Under the pieces are notes generated by a model. That model did no database searches and was not told the origin of the DNA. It saw nothing but the letters and a program-made list of their open reading frames with translations. A DNA stretch of 61,045 nucleotides from Hofstenia miamia. Taxonomy: Eukaryota; Xenacoelomorpha; Acoela. Made by a program: the position numbers and the translations under genes. The first letter of the stretch is position 1; each line of letters opens with the position of its first letter. Below are positions 33,000 to 44,135 of this stretch, piece after piece. The DNA is taken from the NCBI GenBank assembly GCA_004352715.1, contig SCFE01000096.1, forward strand, positions 987,682 through 1,048,726. Direction: 5' to 3'.

Positions 33000-34073
33000 C
33001 ACAGTTTACAATTTCACGAGTGTCAGAACGCAGACGTTGAAAGTTCATTAGTTAGCGAACTCCGTCGAATACTAGTCAAGTAGTCGTCAAGAAAATGATT
33101 GACATCATTTCTGTTTTCAAAATATGAATTATTTTTCCATATTTGTTCCATATTTCTAAACACAAAGCGGTCTATTAGCGGTGGCTGTTTGATCCAGGTT
33201 AAGTTGTGTTCTTTAAAGAAGTTTTGAACGGCGGTTGATACGTGCGGCCTTAATTGTCATGTATGATACTGAGTCCAAAAGTTGAACGAAACTTGTCCCG
33301 AATTTCTGCCAAAAATTGGATGTATGCGTTATAATCAATGGTTTCACTTCTTAAAACACTTTGAAATGGATTTGACCTCGAAAGTTCATAACAACAGCAA
33401 TATGAAACTTGTTCTCCGAAACGTTGTGCGATGACAAGTGTGGTCGGTCTCACCCAGGCTCTGCAGTTCCTCCTAATGCATAAAACCATTTTCATCTATA
33501 ACTATGATGTTACCATGGAGCGTTTCAAGTAGTGTCTTACCCATAATTATTCCTGATTGTTTGTTGGCATCACTTAGCTTGTGTGGAACCCATTTTGCCA
33601 TGACAGAATTTTTTTCCAAGATTTTCTTTTAAAATACGTCTCACTGATCTGTATCCTAGGCCAGTTAAACGTTCCAATTGTGATGTTGGTAAATGGGTAT
33701 TGGCTTCGAACAAATTCTTTATTTTTTCAATGTTTTCATCTCATCTGGATGAAAGTGAGCGGCCAGAACCTATAGTTCTGCTTCAGGTTTGCCGTTTACC
33801 GGTTCTGAACTCACTTACATTACGGCACATATGTTTACTGCAAATATTGTCATGTCCCCAAACTTTAATTAGTTCTTTGTATATTTTTGATAAACTTTCT
33901 CCTAATTGACACCTTGTTTGAATGTAAAAGTTTATTAACTCAGTGGAGGGTTTCATGTTCTGTATAAATTTTTACTTAAAAATTTTGGTATGATATCTAT
34001 GAAAAAATTCACGAACCTATGAAAATAGTATTACATAATTTAACGTAGACTGGCATTTTTTTGCCTCACCCTA
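33000..34073 (-). pseudogene. mariner/Tc1-superfamily transposase, broken
   Basis: Cut-and-paste DDE transposase on the minus strand. The start is near 33955 (MKPSTELINFYIQTRCQLGE). A second helix-turn-helix is seen at about 33650-33700 (LPTSQLERLTGLGYRSVRRI). The first catalytic Asp lies in VIDENGF near 33490-33505, the second in LSIIHDN at 33250-33270. Beyond this (33150-33240) the frame shifts; a PP..D...NMEQIW phrase resembles the third acidic motif. Stops and shifts occur at about 33250, 33480 and 33600-33800. A GGGTGAGGCAAAAAAATGCC end with an adjoining TA at about 34051-34075 looks like one terminal inverted repeat. The other end was not found. Confidence 0.75.
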
Positions 34074-35703
34074 TACATTATTTAAGATTAACAACATGTG
34101 AAACTAGACCCAAGTATTCAACTTATATTTAATTGTTTCAATGGCACAATATTGACACACACTTTCATAAACAATCCGATTCAGATTTACAATAATTAGA
34201 AACAGTTCAACTACCGGAGCAGGAACCTACGCACTGATATATGGGAACAATTGTGTTTTAACACACATTGCACAGCACAACTTTGCCAATATTTTAATTA
34301 GTATATCATTTTTGGATAAAATGATGTAATTCGGTTTGGCCTGAATCAGTCTCTTCCTATGTTCAGAGTCAGGGCCCAGTCAGGCCCATTCCGAATTCTG
34401 CTAATTAGTAATTAACTTTATTAAAACAACTTCAGCATGGATTATGTATACTATTTATCTAATTTGTTAAGCGAACTGCGCAATTATGTATGTACCAGAG
34501 ATATTACTACAAACGGACCTCGTTTCATCATTACAGCCGTGTTGCTTTGTGGATGCGGCCAGCCTGTAGTGTTTTGCTCGATACTAATTAATTTCTGAAA
34601 ATCTCAAATTTTCAAGTTTCATGTCTTATACACCCAAGAAAGATGCTAGAAAAATATTTGATTTGAATTGTGCAAAGGAGAGAATAGATAGTCAGCCTAT
34701 TGATTTCAGTAATCTTGGTAAGTTGTAACCAATGAAATTCATATCTAAAGTGTCTCATGTGATATTTTATCACTGCGCAAATTTTGGGGATCATATTCAT
34801 AGTCATTTGGAAAAAATGCTAAAAACATTTGTCGCATCGCAACTCTCATTAACGAATTTTTTTAATTAACACGAAGCTAGATATTAATAGTTTTCAGATT
34901 CATGAAGTTCTTAGTTTACTTTATACATATACCGTTTAATTACAAAAAATTTGATTCTCATGTTGCAATTACCATGGCCTTACATTGTAACAAGCTCACT
35001 CAACTTTAGTGAAATTTTGAAATTCAATAAAATATTCGGCTTATTATAACAGGTCAGAACCCTACTTTGGCTAATGGTTTTCCATCTAATATTTTTATGG
35101 TTTTTCTTCACAGGTTATTGTGCTTTTCAATTAGACTGATTAATTTTCTGAAGACTTCGTTATCGTTGTCAGTTATGTACAGCACTTCTTGCTGTACTTT
35201 ACGTGTTCTTATACGTTTTCCATTTACTAATATTGTTTGCACTCTTGCTGCTGGATTCAAACAACCTGATCTTAGCTGAATTCAAAGAGTTTAGCTGGAT
35301 TTCATTTTTAAGATCTGAAATCAGATAAGTCAACCATCAAATACGTTTTGCTTTGTGAATTTAAAATTCATTTACTTTGCAATTTCCTATTCTATTATCT
35401 TTTAAATTCGAAATGATAGTTTGCAATTGATTCTCAACGTTCTGTTCTATAGACAATTGGAACTATTTAACTATTTTTGCATCTTATCTAGTGAGTCAAG
35501 TTTACTGCACCTTATTATGCGTTGTAAAAATGTTTTCGCATTAAATAATGCAGTAAGTCTAATATAGTTTGAAGGTGTCAGTTCTCCTTATAGTTTATCA
35601 ATGAAAGTTTTGGTCGATAAAGAATTTCCTAGGCTTCGTCGACTTTTTTGCTTTTGACTATATTTATTATTATTAGCTTTATTCACCACTTTATGCATAT
35701 ACA

Positions 35704-35705
<2 letters not shown>
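34074..35705. other. No gene recognised
   Basis: AT-rich; short open stretches at 34612-34806 (minus) and 35067-35279 (plus) have no recognisable content. Confidence 0.5.
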
Positions 35706-35737
<32 letters not shown>

Positions 35738-35816
35738 NNNNNNNNNNNNNNNNNNNNNNNNNNNNNNNNNNNNNNNNNNNNNNNNNNNNNNNNNNNNNNN
35801 NNNNNNNNNNNNNNNN

Positions 35817-35846
<30 letters not shown>
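35706..35846. repeat. (TA)n microsatellite with 79-N gap
   Basis: TA repeats flank Ns at 35738-35816. Confidence 0.97.
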
Positions 35847-35847
<1 letters not shown>

Positions 35848-35923
35848 TGGCGCTGGGTGTATGGGTTTTTTCGTTTTGTACTCAGCGCCAGTTTCGAGCA
35901 AAAACCCCTGTACCCAGCGCCAG
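35847..35923. repeat. Fold-back repeat with three GGCGCTG/CAGCGCC arms
   Basis: Left arm 35847-35873 (CTGGCGCTGGGT...) is complementary, with a few mismatches, to 35895-35923 (...ACCCAGCGCCAG). A third short arm, CAGCGCCAG at 35883-35891, lies between them, so two alternative hairpins are possible. Weaker copies (CCCAGTGTCAG, CCAGCGCC) follow at about 36034 and 36085. Confidence 0.75.
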
Positions 35924-35929
35924 GTGACC

Positions 35930-38189
35930 ATGTGAGGCCTAAAAAATTACCCTAATTTTTTTGATAGATCTGTTAATGAGAACCCTATATGATATTATGT
36001 ACAAAAAATTGGGCTCGAACTCGGACTTATATACCCAGTGTCAGAAAGTGTACTGGGGCCAGTAAATATTTCCTGAAAAATTGCCAGCGCCAATATATGT
36101 GTATATGTATAAACAATATATACAATTTAAGCAACATATTCAAACACGAGCTACACACAGGCTGAAATATGCTACAACTACTATTTATAAATGATGAAAA
36201 ATTCGTCACCAATTTGTAAATGTAGTCCTTGAAAATTCGTATAATAATAAGTATTTAAGGTTCTTTCCCAATGTTTCGATCTATTTTTTTCCAAAACTAT
36301 GAAGAGTAATAAATCTCGTGTCGGGTTACATAAGAAATGTGTAAACAAAAGATATCATTTTGCAACGTGGATTAAACAAAAACAGCTACGTTTCTATTAA
36401 AATGTGGACATTACCGTTGCATTCACAATGAAATATTGCATTTAACCGATTCACAAACTACAACGCGAATCCATCAAATGCAGCCGCGTTTATTTATCTT
36501 GCCATAAATATACATATACCACCTTAATGTAATACTAAAAACTGCATGTTGCATCAATTATATTGACGGGATTGGTAAACTTATTTAAATTGGTGATTTT
36601 ATAAAATATTTCATATTAAGGTTAGCAGTCTTGGACTACTGATGGTTTTGTCAAGCAGGGTATTAAACTATTAAGTGCACTATTATTTTTTAGGTAACAA
36701 TTTTTCAATATTATTCCCAAATTGTAATAATTGCATTTTATTTTATATCGGATATTCAAGTTGTAAATAAATATTTTGAAATATTAATTTCACACAATTC
36801 CACCAATTTCACTCGAAAATGATATGTAATTCAGTAGACTCACACCAAAACTGTAATTTGGAGTTGGGTACATTAAATATAAATTTTAGCAAACACTGAG
36901 AAAAATGCATTTATAATTTAGGGATAACGATATTTCCGTATATGATCGAATTATTAAATCTATTTTTTCTACTAGGTTTTCGAAAATAATATCAGCCACT
37001 CTATACACAAAAATGAATTTTGTGATAAATATAATGAATTAGTTTTCTTCATAGTATGAAAAAATGGGACAATCGAAAACGTCCATTTTTCACTTATTTT
37101 GGTGCACATTTTTTTAAAAAATTTACTTTAGTAAACTACTAACAAATACTTTGCTAAAAAATTTTAGAAATACTTTTTCTTATATTATTGTTTTAGTTTG
37201 CTACATTTCAATTTCTTTGGTGTTTGTGGAACATCTACTTAGCTGCTGTTTTTCTAAATGCACCAATATTAAACCGGGTTAGTTTTTCACTCGTATTATT
37301 TACACTACCTGCAAGTATGCAAATTTCTGAATATTATCATAATCTCGTCGCCTTTAACTTCTTTGTACATAATGTCATTTAAATTTCGCTTTTATACTTT
37401 TTTATTTTGATTGCTAGGGCTTCATAGTACAGACGGTTGGTTTTCTCACTCAATAAAATTTTATTCGACAGTTTAAAAGCTGTGAAACTGTATCAAATAG
37501 TTTTAATGTAATTTTCTTTTGTTTAGGATGGACACACATTTTTCGTATAATGTAGTTTATGCGAATTTCGCCAAATCGAAATTCACGGGATCCTAATTTA
37601 TTACCGTAATCTATGTTAGCCACACATTGTACTAACGGGCCAAAATTAGCTTCCTTTCGTATAAAAAACTAAAAAATATTGTAGTTCATCAGGTTTTTTT
37701 ACCGTATTAAGTATGTGTTCCATTATTATCTAGCATATGCTTCCGGGTATGCAGCATAGTTATAGAACGAATTGGGCTGAGCTATTTAATTCCAAATCTT
37801 GTTGAAGATAGTAATTTTTCTCTATATTTACTGGTGCATTTCATATACATGTTGATGAAATTTCTTGAATGTAAACGTTAAATAAAATAAAATCATTACA
37901 AATCAAGCTATTTTTATACATTGCAATTCAGTACTCCATGATTTTAAATATAATAGATTCTCGGTGCTACCAAAGGTTATTGCGCCCAGATTTGCTATTT
38001 AGTACTTTTATCCTCTGGTCAGTCTTGGTCCCCTTTGAATCACTTTTTTATTAAAATTGCCTAAAGTCGCTTTCTGCTCACTTTTTTCTAGTCACACAGC
38101 ACACATGCTCATACAATAAATATTGCATTGTAGCTTTAAAATATGACACTGCGCGCAATGCATGTATTTAGAATCTCGTAATGAAGGAA
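35930..38189. other. AT-rich DNA, no gene seen
   Basis: About 2.2 kb with no open frame beyond chance length. CpG is present at ordinary frequency. Fragments of the preceding fold-back repeat extend to about 36095. Confidence 0.6.
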
Positions 38190-38494
38190 CATAGTCTTCA
38201 ATAAGTCTTCAATAGCTTTATTTGTTTACCTGCTATCCATGCATATTTACAAATCTGCAAACATATATACACAATATTTACAATATACATATATACATAT
38301 TTACAAATTAATAATACATACAAAAAGCAGGATACTTAAAAATAAACTAAGCTACAAATTAAAATAAGTTAAAAATGCACAATTACGACTTGATAAGAAA
38401 ATTAAAATAATTACTACACTAAATATATGCATTTAATTTTTTTGATGACCTTAATAGGTATTGATTAGATAGGAGGTTATGCTTTAAAATTCGC

Positions 38495-39830
38495 TTAAAC
38501 GTGTTTAGTGTTGAAGCACAACGAATGTTCTGAGTTATGGAATTTATTCCATAATCGGCAGGTGGTGACAGTGTATGAGAATTGCCAGTATTTGCTTTTA
38601 ATTAAAATTTTATTAAGGCTTTTGTTACTTCTCATGTTCCAGCTGACGTATTGTTCCAGAAATATTGTGCTTTTAGTAAGTTTGCGACTATATTTATACA
38701 TATTTACAAGACTTGCATAAGTAGTGAAATACTTTGGTGAAAGCATGCCTATTTCTTTTAACTTACTACCTGCTTCCTGCTTATTAATAGAATACATCGT
38801 GGCTAAAGACCAGTTAAATGCTACATTTAGAGGCTCTGATTCTACAGTTGTAATGTTGTTTAGCAAAATGCATGCATACTTATAATGACTGCCCACCACT
38901 GCTTCAATCAGGGCCTTGCCTCTTACTACGTGCCGTATTTGACGAAGACTCTGGATGCCTGCTACCATTCTTTTTATTTTTTCACTGATGAAAGCTTTAA
39001 ATGTTAATTTGCTATCGATCTCGACTCCCAAATATTTTACAGACTGTGCTGGCTTTATTGGTGGAGATTCCTTTCCTGTACTTAGTTCGATCTTATTTGT
39101 AAAAATTTTTGCCTCATTTGGTGTAATTATAAACTGCGTTTTTTGAATATTCATTGTTAATTTATTGATCTTAAAATATTTTCTTATGCTTTCATAATTA
39201 TCTTCTAATTGGTGAGTAGCAATAATAGGGCTAATATGAGTGTCAACCAAGCATATATCATCAGCATATTGTATTATATTACAATTTACATGTCTGTTGA
39301 TGTCATTTACGTAGAGGTTAAAAAGGATGGGCCCCAGCACTGTTCCCTGTGGAACTCCTTTAGTCGTGGTATATTCAGAAAATATATTTTCTATTTTGAC
39401 TCGTTGCTTCCTTCCGCTTAAAAAGCTATTAATCATTTGCCTTGCTGGTACTGTAAATCCGTAATTTCTTAATTTCTTGTCCATAATTTGAAAATCTAGG
39501 CTATTAAATGCCTTACTAAGGTCAAGCAAAGCAATGCTGCTGCTTACACCTTGGTTCAAATTGAAACGGATTCCTTCAAGTAGGTTGAGAATGGCATCAG
39601 CTGCACTGAATACCTCCCGAAAACCGAATTGTTTAGATGCTAGAATGTTCTGCTCGTTTAAATATGTTGTTATCTGCTGATACAGCATCCTCTCAAATAT
39701 TTTTGCAAAGGGATTTGTAACCGCAATAGGTCTATAATTAACGCATTTCATTGGGTCTCCCTTCTTGAAAATTGGGGTTCTGTCAATCTTCTTCAGTATG
39801 TCTGGAAAACTCGAACTACGTATTGCAAAA
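38495..39830 (-). pseudogene. CR1-like ORF2: reverse transcriptase and C-terminal domain
   Basis: A 418-codon frame from 39751, which extends upstream without a Met to about 39830. It contains NYRPIAVTNPFAKIFERMLY (RT motif 1), FGFREVFSAADAI, SIALLDLSKAFNSLD (first catalytic Asp), GVPQGTVLGPILFNLYVNDI, and IIQYADDICLV with the intact YADD box. A KYLGVEIDSKLTF motif and a Trp/Arg-rich C-terminus (CRLWNKFHN) follow. All RT catalytic residues are kept. It is separated from the endonuclease frame by a stop and two frame changes at 39830-39965, so ORF2 as a whole is broken there. The gene copies LINE RNA by target-primed reverse transcription. Confidence 0.9.
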
Positions 39831-39965
39831 TTATAACCAAACCAAAGAGGCTTAATGAACTGGTCTGTGATTTTTTATAATGAAGCCTGGTATATTACAA
39901 CTGCCACTTGAGATGCTAGTGTCTAACTTGGACACTATCTGAATTAACTTAGTTTTGTTAATATA

Positions 39966-41280
39966 TTAAAATGAAAAATTACGGCTCAATGACTTAATCT
40001 CACTTTCGTAGGGAATTTCTTCTCCTTTATACGTTCCTAACTCTTTGAATGTCTGATTTAATTCGTTAGCAATTGCTCTGTTGTCAGTTAATATTTGATT
40101 CTTAACTTTGATTTCAACGATTTTACTAGAAAGCCCACTTTCTTGGTTTAGATATTTTCTTATAAATTTCCACTTTTGCTTAGCCTGATCTAGTTTCTCA
40201 TAGAAATGCTTAGCATTTGACTTACTTTGGGAATTTTTTAGACTGAGTAATTTTTGCTTAATATTTTTAAAGTAGCTGATGTTCGCATCAGATCGATCTA
40301 ACAGCAAATTCTCCCAAGCCTTCCGTTTTTCCGCTTCTAAATTCTTAATATTTGCACTTTTTGCTCTATTCGGTTCCCCAATTTTAACGTATTTCAATTT
40401 GAATGGTGCTATTTTATTCAGACAGTTCACAATTTCATGCAATATGAAAGTAAACATTGCTTTAGAATCATTCAACGTATAAATGTAGTCCCATGACACA
40501 TTCTGTAACATTTGATTGAAGGAGTTCTTATCAAACGCCCTAAAGCTACGAGCATAAACCCTTTTCCTTTTGTTATTATGGCCTATATTATCTAGAATGT
40601 AAACACATAGATTATGATCTGAAAACGAGTTATATACAAATGTTGTGAACTTTGAAACTTCTAAATTTGTCAGAAAGTAATCGATCAAAGATGCATCCCT
40701 CGTTGGGATCTTATCATTGACAAGGTTTAACTGAGTTAATTCACAAAGATGTTCAATTTTCGGCGATTCCAAACGCGAGAGGTAATTTATATTGAAATCA
40801 CCTAAGACAAAAATATCTTTACCGTACTGCATTGCATTTTGGATTTCCAGCACCTTGTAGTCAATAAATTCTTTGCTGTATCGTTTTTTTGGAGAGTAGC
40901 ACACATTAATTTGCCTTGTTGCTGATCTTGGGTTCTTGCATTTTCCTATTTCTAGCCAAATACTCTCAAATTTGTCATGGCTTTGTTCAATAAATTCTAG
41001 TCTTTTTGGTTTTAGGAATATTGGTATTAAGACCATGAGGCCACCTCCTCTAGTTCCTCTAGTTTTGTAGAAACTTAAATGACTATTTTTATTGAAATTG
41101 AAAAAGTCAGTCTCTGTATTCAGCCAGGTCTCAGTGAAGGCATATATCGTATTGCTATCAAGCATATCAAAAATTTCCTTTATGTGATTCCTTTTTGCAG
41201 CAATACTTCTGGTATTTAAATAAACTAGCTTTAGACGGTCCTTAAAACGTTTTAATTTTAAATAACTATATCGGACTGTA
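39966..41280 (-). pseudogene. CR1-like ORF2: apurinic-type endonuclease domain
   Basis: Nicks the target DNA. The Met-initiated frame is 39966-41165 (399 codons), but coding continues upstream in frame to about 41280: LVYLNTRSIAAKRNHIKEIF is the N-terminal EEP-nuclease strand. Motifs in order: AFTETWLN (catalytic Glu), GGGLMVLI, FVLGDFNINYLSR (Asp/Asn pair), DYFLTN and SFSDHNLCVY (the terminal SDH). All key residues of the exonuclease-endonuclease-phosphatase fold are visible. A coiled, Lys-rich linker (KNLEAEKRKAWENLLLDRSD) leads to the RT. At 41280-41290 an A8 run (minus strand) shifts the frame relative to the ORF starting at 41475. Confidence 0.9.
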
Positions 41281-41475
41281 ACAGATTTTTTTTAGTGGTT
41301 GTGAAGTATGTACAAAATAATAACCCTTGTCTTGCCCACTAATCAATAACAATAACATCAACAGTAATAATGTGTACCTTATTTTAACTTTAGAGTTGCA
41401 TGTTAGCTTTGCATTCATTTTCTTGATCTTCAATTGTAGACTTACATATTTCCTTTTTGCTATTTTAGACAACAT
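41281..41475 (-). pseudogene. CR1-like ORF2 N-terminus, frameshifted
   Basis: The frame 41266-41475 starts MLSKIAKRKYVSLQLKI and has a hydrophobic run, TLLLLMLLLLISG. Its ATG (41473-41475) lies inside the last codons of ORF1, giving an 11-nt overlap ending in the ORF1 TAA (41465-41467). It leads, across the A8 run, into the endonuclease frame, so it is most simply the true start of ORF2. The hydrophobic run is unusual for a LINE ORF2 N-terminus. Confidence 0.5.
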
Positions 41476-42390
41476 AACTTAAGTTAGTTTTTGTAGAAGT
41501 CTTTATGAGTAGTTTCAGGTCATCATTTGCAGTAATACTTGAATGTCTACTCTTGACTGCTTCAGTGTAAGAATAATTTGGCCTTATTGTTTTTCTTTGA
41601 GATTGATTAGTATAGTGACCAAAGTTTAGCCTGAACTTCTTTATGACAACAGAGAGACCGATGCGGGAGAGATGTATTCCATCATATGTGAGTAGCTTCG
41701 AATCTATAATTTTTTCTTTTTCGATAAAATCCTCAAACACTTTTATCAGTCCTAGATTGTTGTCTTCAAGACAAATTGAAGCTAGTATATTGTTGCACTT
41801 CTTAATGATTTTATTTAAATGCATTTTCTTATACTTTGTTATTGGTGTAACTTCCATCAATAGAACTTTCTTTGGTTGAAACTTTATGTTAATAATATCC
41901 ACTAATTCTGTTACTTCCGTTTGGAATTTTGTTAAATTAGTATCACTTTCTGAGGATAATACATCAATCAGAACAGTATTTATCACTATTTGATTAATGT
42001 TTAGCTTTGGGTACTTCTCCACTATTTTTATAAGATTTGAGGTGTTTTTCCCATTATACGAATGTATACAACATTTTTCACTTCTGTGGTCTAGCATATT
42101 TCAATATTGAATTGCCAATGATAAATATTGACGTGTTTTCTTCTATGTCCTTTATTTCTTTCCTTACAAATTCAGGCGATTGTTGAACTGAATTGTTGCC
42201 TACTTGACAAGTAATTGTTTCAATGTTTTCTTGTGACGGCTTTGGTGTTTTACAACTATTGTCGTCTATTTTATCATATTGCCCGCCAAAGTTTGAAATT
42301 TTGAATAACGTGTATAGCGCTTCTTCGGATTCTTCTTTATTTAACTTAGCAAAAAGCTGATGAAGACTGGTTTTTGACTTTGAAATTACA
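41465..42390 (-). pseudogene. CR1-like ORF1 with SGNH-hydrolase (esterase) domain
   Basis: CR1-clade LINEs often carry an esterase domain in ORF1, thought to bind lipids or membranes. The frame 41465-42097 (210 codons) includes NINQIVINTVLIDVLSSES (block III position, where VIHVGTND is usual), VLLMEVTPITKY, and LLTYDGIHLSRIGLSVVI, the block V Asp-x-x-His. The block I nucleophile is found just upstream in another frame: SIFIIGNSILKYARP at about 42100-42135, with Ser kept but the usual GDS changed to GNS. A frame change near 42090 therefore separates the nucleophile from the rest. Upstream of block I the frame is open to about 42390 with a charged, low-complexity sequence. The domain call rests on block order. 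Confidence 0.65.
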
Positions 42391-42489
42391 TACGATTTGC
42401 TTCATCTTCTACTGTAATACCCTTGAAAATATCATTTTTCAATTTTTCAGAGAGCGAAGTTGATAACCAACCAACACTATCGTGTCCCA

Positions 42490-42516
42490 TAATAATAATA
42501 ATAATAAAAATAATAA

Positions 42517-42564
<48 letters not shown>
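42490..42564. repeat. (AAT)n microsatellite
   Basis: Interrupted AAT repeat between the 5' end of the CR1-like LINE and the head of the R4-like LINE. Confidence 0.97.
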
Positions 42565-42565
<1 letters not shown>

Positions 42566-42640
42566 GGCCCTAGTGGCCAAGGGGTAAAAGGCTAGACTGG
42601 AACCGCGAGGACCCAAGTTAGAGGCCGACCCCTGACTCTA
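42565..42640 (+). repeat. tRNA-like head (SINE-like, possible pol III promoter)
   Basis: Begins GGGCCCTAGTGGCCAAGGGG. TAGTGGCCAAGGGG resembles a box A, and about 30 bp on, CAAGTTAGAGGCC resembles a decayed box B (GGTTCGA.TCC). The sequence between them can form a D-arm/anticodon-arm-like layout. Either a tRNA-derived SINE lies just upstream of the R4-like LINE or the LINE's own 5' end carries this module. Not an intact tRNA gene. Confidence 0.45.
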
Positions 42641-43168
42641 TCTTTAATGAAAGGGCAACGAAAAGAAAAGGTCCTCAGTCCCCGGAAGGCCTTAAAAGGT
42701 CAGAGGGTGCGAAGAATCTCCGGTAAACATGCGGACTCTACAATCAGGAGTGTGGACTCGAGAAGTGGCAGCATAGGATCCACACAGACTAATGAACAAC
42801 GGCACAATTGGACAGATTAGCAGAACAGGATAGCATTGGTGTGTTACAGAAGAAGCAGACCAGATGAGAGAAGTTATAGGAAGAGAATGTTGGAAGAATG
42901 GAAAAAAGAAGAAACAGGATTAAAAGTTACAGAGCAGAGGCTTGCAGATGAGAATAAGGGAAAAAGAAGAGCTGAACAGACGAAGCAAAAGAAAAATGAA
43001 GTGGCAGATGTAGTAGCAGAAATAGTGGTAGAAACAGCAGAAACACCAGCTGTAGAAACAGAGGCAGCAATCAAGGAAAGCATGAAGAAAGAAATAGAAG
43101 ACAGAAGTAGGTTGCCAGTCCCAAGAGGCATTAAGAGAAGCAAGTTAGCAGTAGACAGCAAAATTTAA
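42641..43168 (+). pseudogene. R4/Dong-like LINE, 5' UTR and N-terminal ORF part
   Basis: After a CpG-containing leader, the plus-strand frame 42836-43168 encodes YRKRMLEEWKKEETGLKVTE followed by QRLADENK, resembling the conserved N-terminal W/R-rich helix (L.EW....LTEQRL) of R4/Dong elements. A Lys/Glu-rich stretch and SRLPVPRGIKRSKL follow. The frame ends at TAA 43166-43168. Confidence 0.6.
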
Positions 43169-43199
43169 CCAAGTTTTAGAAGGATAGATGCTAAGAATG

Positions 43200-43520
43200 T
43201 AACATAAATGAACAGGTTAGTGTATGCAGGCGCATGGGAGGTGCTGAAGAATGTATGCATGGACATAAAGAAGAAAAGACGACAAGAAGAGAAGGGAGAC
43301 AGAAAGCCAGCATGGAAGAGAAGAATTGAGAATAAAGTGGCAAAGATTAGGCAGCAAATAGGGAAGATCAGGACAAGTAAGGCGGTACAGGACAGGTGCA
43401 GGGTAGGTAACAGGAAGACTTTAGAAACTGCAAGAGAAGAGCTTAAGCAGAGATTAGTTGCAGAAGCTGAGAAAATATAGGGCAAGTGCAAACAAGAGAC
43501 AATATGAAGTTTGAGACCCA
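43200..43520 (+). pseudogene. R4/Dong-like LINE, pre-RT region
   Basis: Plus strand 43208-43480: MNRLVYAGAWEVLKNVCMDI, then KPAWKRRIENKVAKIRQQIG and a coiled coil ending LKQRLVAEAEKI. From memory this is the well-conserved region ahead of the RT in R4-clade LINEs (NRLVYAGAWV..., PWWKRRI, EELKQK). After a stop the sequence jumps at about 43560 to the later RT motifs, so the RT fingers and the first catalytic Asp are deleted. Confidence 0.7.
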
Positions 43521-43599
43521 AGAAGGACGATTCTAATAAGCACTAAATGCAGCCGAAAAGGCTACAGCTAGAGCAGGCAAGGATGCAGTAAGGTGGCAG

Positions 43600-44135
43600 A
43601 CTGAGATAGACGGGCACAGGTTGAGGTTTAGGCGAGGCATATTCCAGGGAGACAGCTTAGCGCCACTACTGTTTTTAGTTAGCTTAATCCCTATCACAGA
43701 AAAATTAAACGAGACCGGCATAGGGTATAAGTTAGAGACGAATGGTAGAGCAGTGAATCACCTGTGGTACATGGATGACCTGAAGATGTATGCTAGTTCA
43801 AGGAGTTGCAGAAGCAAGTGGAAACATTGGAGAAGGCAAGCAGAGATTCAGGGTTAGAATTTGGATTAGGAAAGTGTGCGGCAGTGACAATGACTAGAGA
43901 TAAGTGTATTGATAGGGATAGTTTGAGGAAGAGCAGTGGGGATAAGATCGAGGAAGTCAAAGAGGTGTACAAGTACTTAGGAGTGATAGAGAGGGACAAA
44001 ACAGATCATGAGGAAATGAAGACGAAGCTAAGAAAAGAATACAAAGCGCAAGAAAGCAAAGAGACGATTAATGTGCAAGCAGAAGCACTGGGATTAAAAG
44101 AATATGTAGCAAAGCGACCTAAAGATCACTACTGA
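43600..44135 (+). pseudogene. R4/Dong-like LINE, RT palm and thumb
   Basis: Plus strand. 43621-43857 reads FRRGIFQGDSLAPLLFLVSL, then HLWYMDDLKMYASS with the catalytic YMDD box. 43806-44135 in another frame has SGLEFGLGKCAAVTM and VYKYLGVIERDKTDHEEMK, the thumb motif of R4-type RTs. A one-frame change lies at about 43800-43850. The RT is dead because its N-terminal half is missing. Confidence 0.8.

Larger units (their letters stand above)
38190..42480 (-). mobile_element. CR1-like LINE, nearly full length
   Basis: Minus-strand element with ORF1 (SGNH esterase-like) and ORF2 (APE endonuclease, RT, C-terminal domain). The 3' end at about 38190-38230 shows AATAAAGC and the tandem unit ATTGAAGACT(T/A), like the short tandem tails of CR1 elements. 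The 5' side stops at the (AAT)n tract near 42490, with no zinc-finger-bearing ORF1 start, so it is 5'-truncated. Only a handful of disabling changes are visible, making it the youngest-looking element here. Confidence 0.8.

Noticed and set aside
25160-42560. Regular AAT/TAA arrays considered as CRISPR or satellite arrays
   Set aside because: Simple trinucleotide microsatellites without spacers.
42565-42640. Intact tRNA gene
   Set aside because: The box B-like sequence is decayed and no full cloverleaf can be drawn; a SINE-like module is more likely.
42874-43161. Hydrophobic minus-strand frames opposite the R4-like LINE (42874-43161, 43165-43521)
   Set aside because: Leu/Ser-rich complements of a Lys/Glu-rich coding strand; shadows, not membrane proteins.
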